Assembly (NCBI GenBank): GCA_037127315.1
Contig: JBBBDQ010000750.1
Span: forward strand, 5,098,501-5,162,500
Reading direction: 5' to 3'
Origin: Ascarosepion bandense
Taxonomy: Eukaryota; Mollusca; Cephalopoda; Sepiida; Sepiidae
DNA length: 64,000 nucleotides
Shown one piece after another: positions 62,263 through 64,000 of the stretch; position 1 is the stretch's first letter; every line of letters starts with the position of its first letter. The position numbers and the translations under genes were made by a program. The notes beneath the pieces are model-generated. The model did not search any database, had not been told where the DNA came from, and saw only the letters and a program-made list of their open reading frames with translations.

Positions 62263-62935
62263 CTGGATTAAAAACAATGTCGGACATGCTCATTTTTATC
62301 TGCTTGGCATTCAATTTCAAAGGGTTTCCTAATCTGAAATAACATTTAAATGACGTTAGATAACAGTTTCACAGGTTGAGCAATATTACTAAGAAGTAAA
62401 AAATGCTACGAAAGATTGTTCTTTGAAATCATTCGCTGATAATCTTAAGAAAATAATAAAATAACGAAGGATTATACGTAACAATCTATTGAAATAACAT
62501 ACATTGGTGCATAGTCTACATATAGTTATAATAGTATCAAGTCTTACAGGTAAATTTAGGTTTGGTGTTTTTAAGACGTTTGTTAATGAGAATGTAGTGT
62601 CAACTGATTTAATATGTACAGTATTTGCATAACAGGCACCCTCATGTAAAATGTCCCTTATAGGATATTTTCTGGAAAACATATTTTGGCATTTTTCATC
62701 ATATAATTGCTGAAATGTATTTTAAAGTGGTTTTCAAGGGGAAAATGCCCATTTTCGCATGCAGTCAAAATATTGCAGCAATAGACTGCAAAAAAAAGTA
62801 TGTAAGCAAATATTTAAGTTTAACCTTCAACGGAAATAAGATTAAATTTGCCAAACAAGAAAATAAATCTTGGCATATTTTTATCAATGTGGACCGGAAC
62901 ATATAAACAAAGCAAATTAATATAAAACGATCACT
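62263..62935. other. AT-rich spacer, no feature seen
   Basis: Short chance open frames only. Confidence 0.4.
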
Positions 62936-63985
62936 ACAGTATAATAAATGTGAATCAAATTCAAGAGATAAATAAAATAGACGCAGCCAAAACAGTCGGT
63001 AAAGTACAATAAATATGAATCAATTGTAGAGATAAATAAAATAGATGCAGCCAAAACAGTACGTAAAGTATAATAAATGTGGATCAATTTTTAGAGATAA
63101 TTGAAATAGATGCAGCCGAACCAGTCCGTAAAAGACAAAAAATATGAATCATTTTTTTAGAAATGAATAAAATATATGCAACCGAAACAGTTGGTAAAGT
63201 ACAATAAATAAGAATCAATTGTAGAGATAAATAAAATAGATGCAGCCAAAACAGTGCGTAAAAGACAATAAATATGAATCAATTTTTAGAGATAATTGAA
63301 ATAGATGCAGCCGAACCAGTCCGTAAAAGACAAAAAATGTGAATCAATTTTTAGAGATAATTAAAATCGTTGCAGCCGAAACAGTCGGTAAAGTTCAATA
63401 AAAATGAATCCATTTTTAGAGATATATAAAATAAATGTAGCCAAAACATATAAAGATATATAAAATATATAAAAATATACTTAAAGATATATATAAAGAT
63501 ATATATATAAAGATATATAAAGATATATATATATAAAGATATATAAAATAAATGTAGCCAAAACATTCAGTAAAGTACAATAAATGTGAATCAATTTTTG
63601 GAGATAATTAAAATATATGCGGCCGAAACAGTCGGTAAATTACAATAAATGTGAATCAATTTTTAGAGATAATTAAAATAGATGCAGCCGAAACAGTCGG
63701 TAAAGTACAATAAATATTAATACATTTTTAGATATGCATAAAATAGATGCAGCCACAACAGTCGATAACGTACAATAAATAGGAATCAATTTTTAGAGAT
63801 GATTAAAATAGATGCAGCCGAAACAGTCGGTAAATTTCAATAAATGTGAATCCATTTTTAGAGATAAATAAAATAAATGCAACCAAAACAGTCAGTCAAG
63901 TACAATAAATGTGAATCAATTTTTGAAGATAATTAAAATAGATGCAGCCGAAACCGTCGGTAAATTACAATAAATATGAAGTATT
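62936..63985. repeat. 65-bp satellite array, about 16 units
   Basis: Units of AAGTACAATAAATGTGAATC, AATTTTTAGAGATAATTAAA and ATAGATGCAGCCGAAACAGT with a 65-bp period; the GCAGCC mark falls at about 63618, 63683, 63748, 63813 and so on. The array is broken once at 63445-63545 by irregular ATATAAAGAT words. It reaches the right edge of the window, so its true length is unknown. Confidence 0.9.
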
Positions 63986-64000
63986 TCTTATAAATAAGTA

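Overview
The window is eukaryotic, intergenic-type DNA, AT-rich and built almost entirely of transposable-element remains, simple repeats and satellites. I find no intact host protein gene. The tRNA-derived SINEs, the metazoan-type 5S rRNA fragment, Penelope-like, RTE-like, Jockey/CR1-like and R2/NeSL/Hero-like retroelements, mariners and very dense (TA)n/(TATC)n microsatellites suggest an invertebrate animal. A mollusc, perhaps a cephalopod, is my best guess, but the sequence does not prove it.

Layout. 1-5.4 kb: an RTE-like 3' end, a Jockey/CR1-like LINE tail, a compact hammerhead ribozyme inside a long hairpin (2205-2312), a dimeric SINE and a large foldback element (3940-5036). 5.6-7.4 kb: GATA array, a long polypurine tract and a short TIR element. 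7.7-9.7 kb: RTE-like remnant and a SINE-hairpin-SINE composite. 10.9-14.5 kb: a small CpG-richer patch with a splice-donor-like site, then the most complete Jockey/CR1-like LINE (minus strand, endonuclease plus RT). 15-19.7 kb: Tc1/mariner-type transposase remnant with a nested SINE, a tRNA-SINE carrying a hammerhead ribozyme, two opposed Penelope-like fragments (one with a GIY-YIG domain) around an RTE-like fragment, and another LINE tail. 20.4-24.1 kb: deleted mariner, RTE-like fragments and a two-copy dispersed repeat. 26-31 kb: SINE, a foldback element with 104-bp arms and a tRNA-like core, RTE-like and LINE fragments. 33.9-36 kb: tandem hammerhead-SINE units and a LINE tail split by a solo LTR. 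36.7-41.7 kb: short tandem repeat, dimeric SINE, the best-preserved element (R2/NeSL/Hero-like LINE with restriction-like endonuclease), and a mariner-type fragment. 41.9-48.3 kb: SINE cluster with a 134-bp tandem, large TATC arrays, a 5S-rRNA/tRNA-SINE composite and a Helitron-like element. 49.4-53.7 kb: LTR-like pair and a LINE fragment with nested tandem duplications. 54-64 kb: SINEs, Helitron-like elements (one precisely interrupting another repeat), a decayed mariner, and a terminal 65-bp satellite array that runs to the window edge.

Nothing here works as a pathway. What is informative is nesting (insertion order) and the self-cleaving ribozyme motifs tied to tRNA-derived promoters, the most unusual system in the window. 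All calls were made by eye from motifs; no database or folding program was run.
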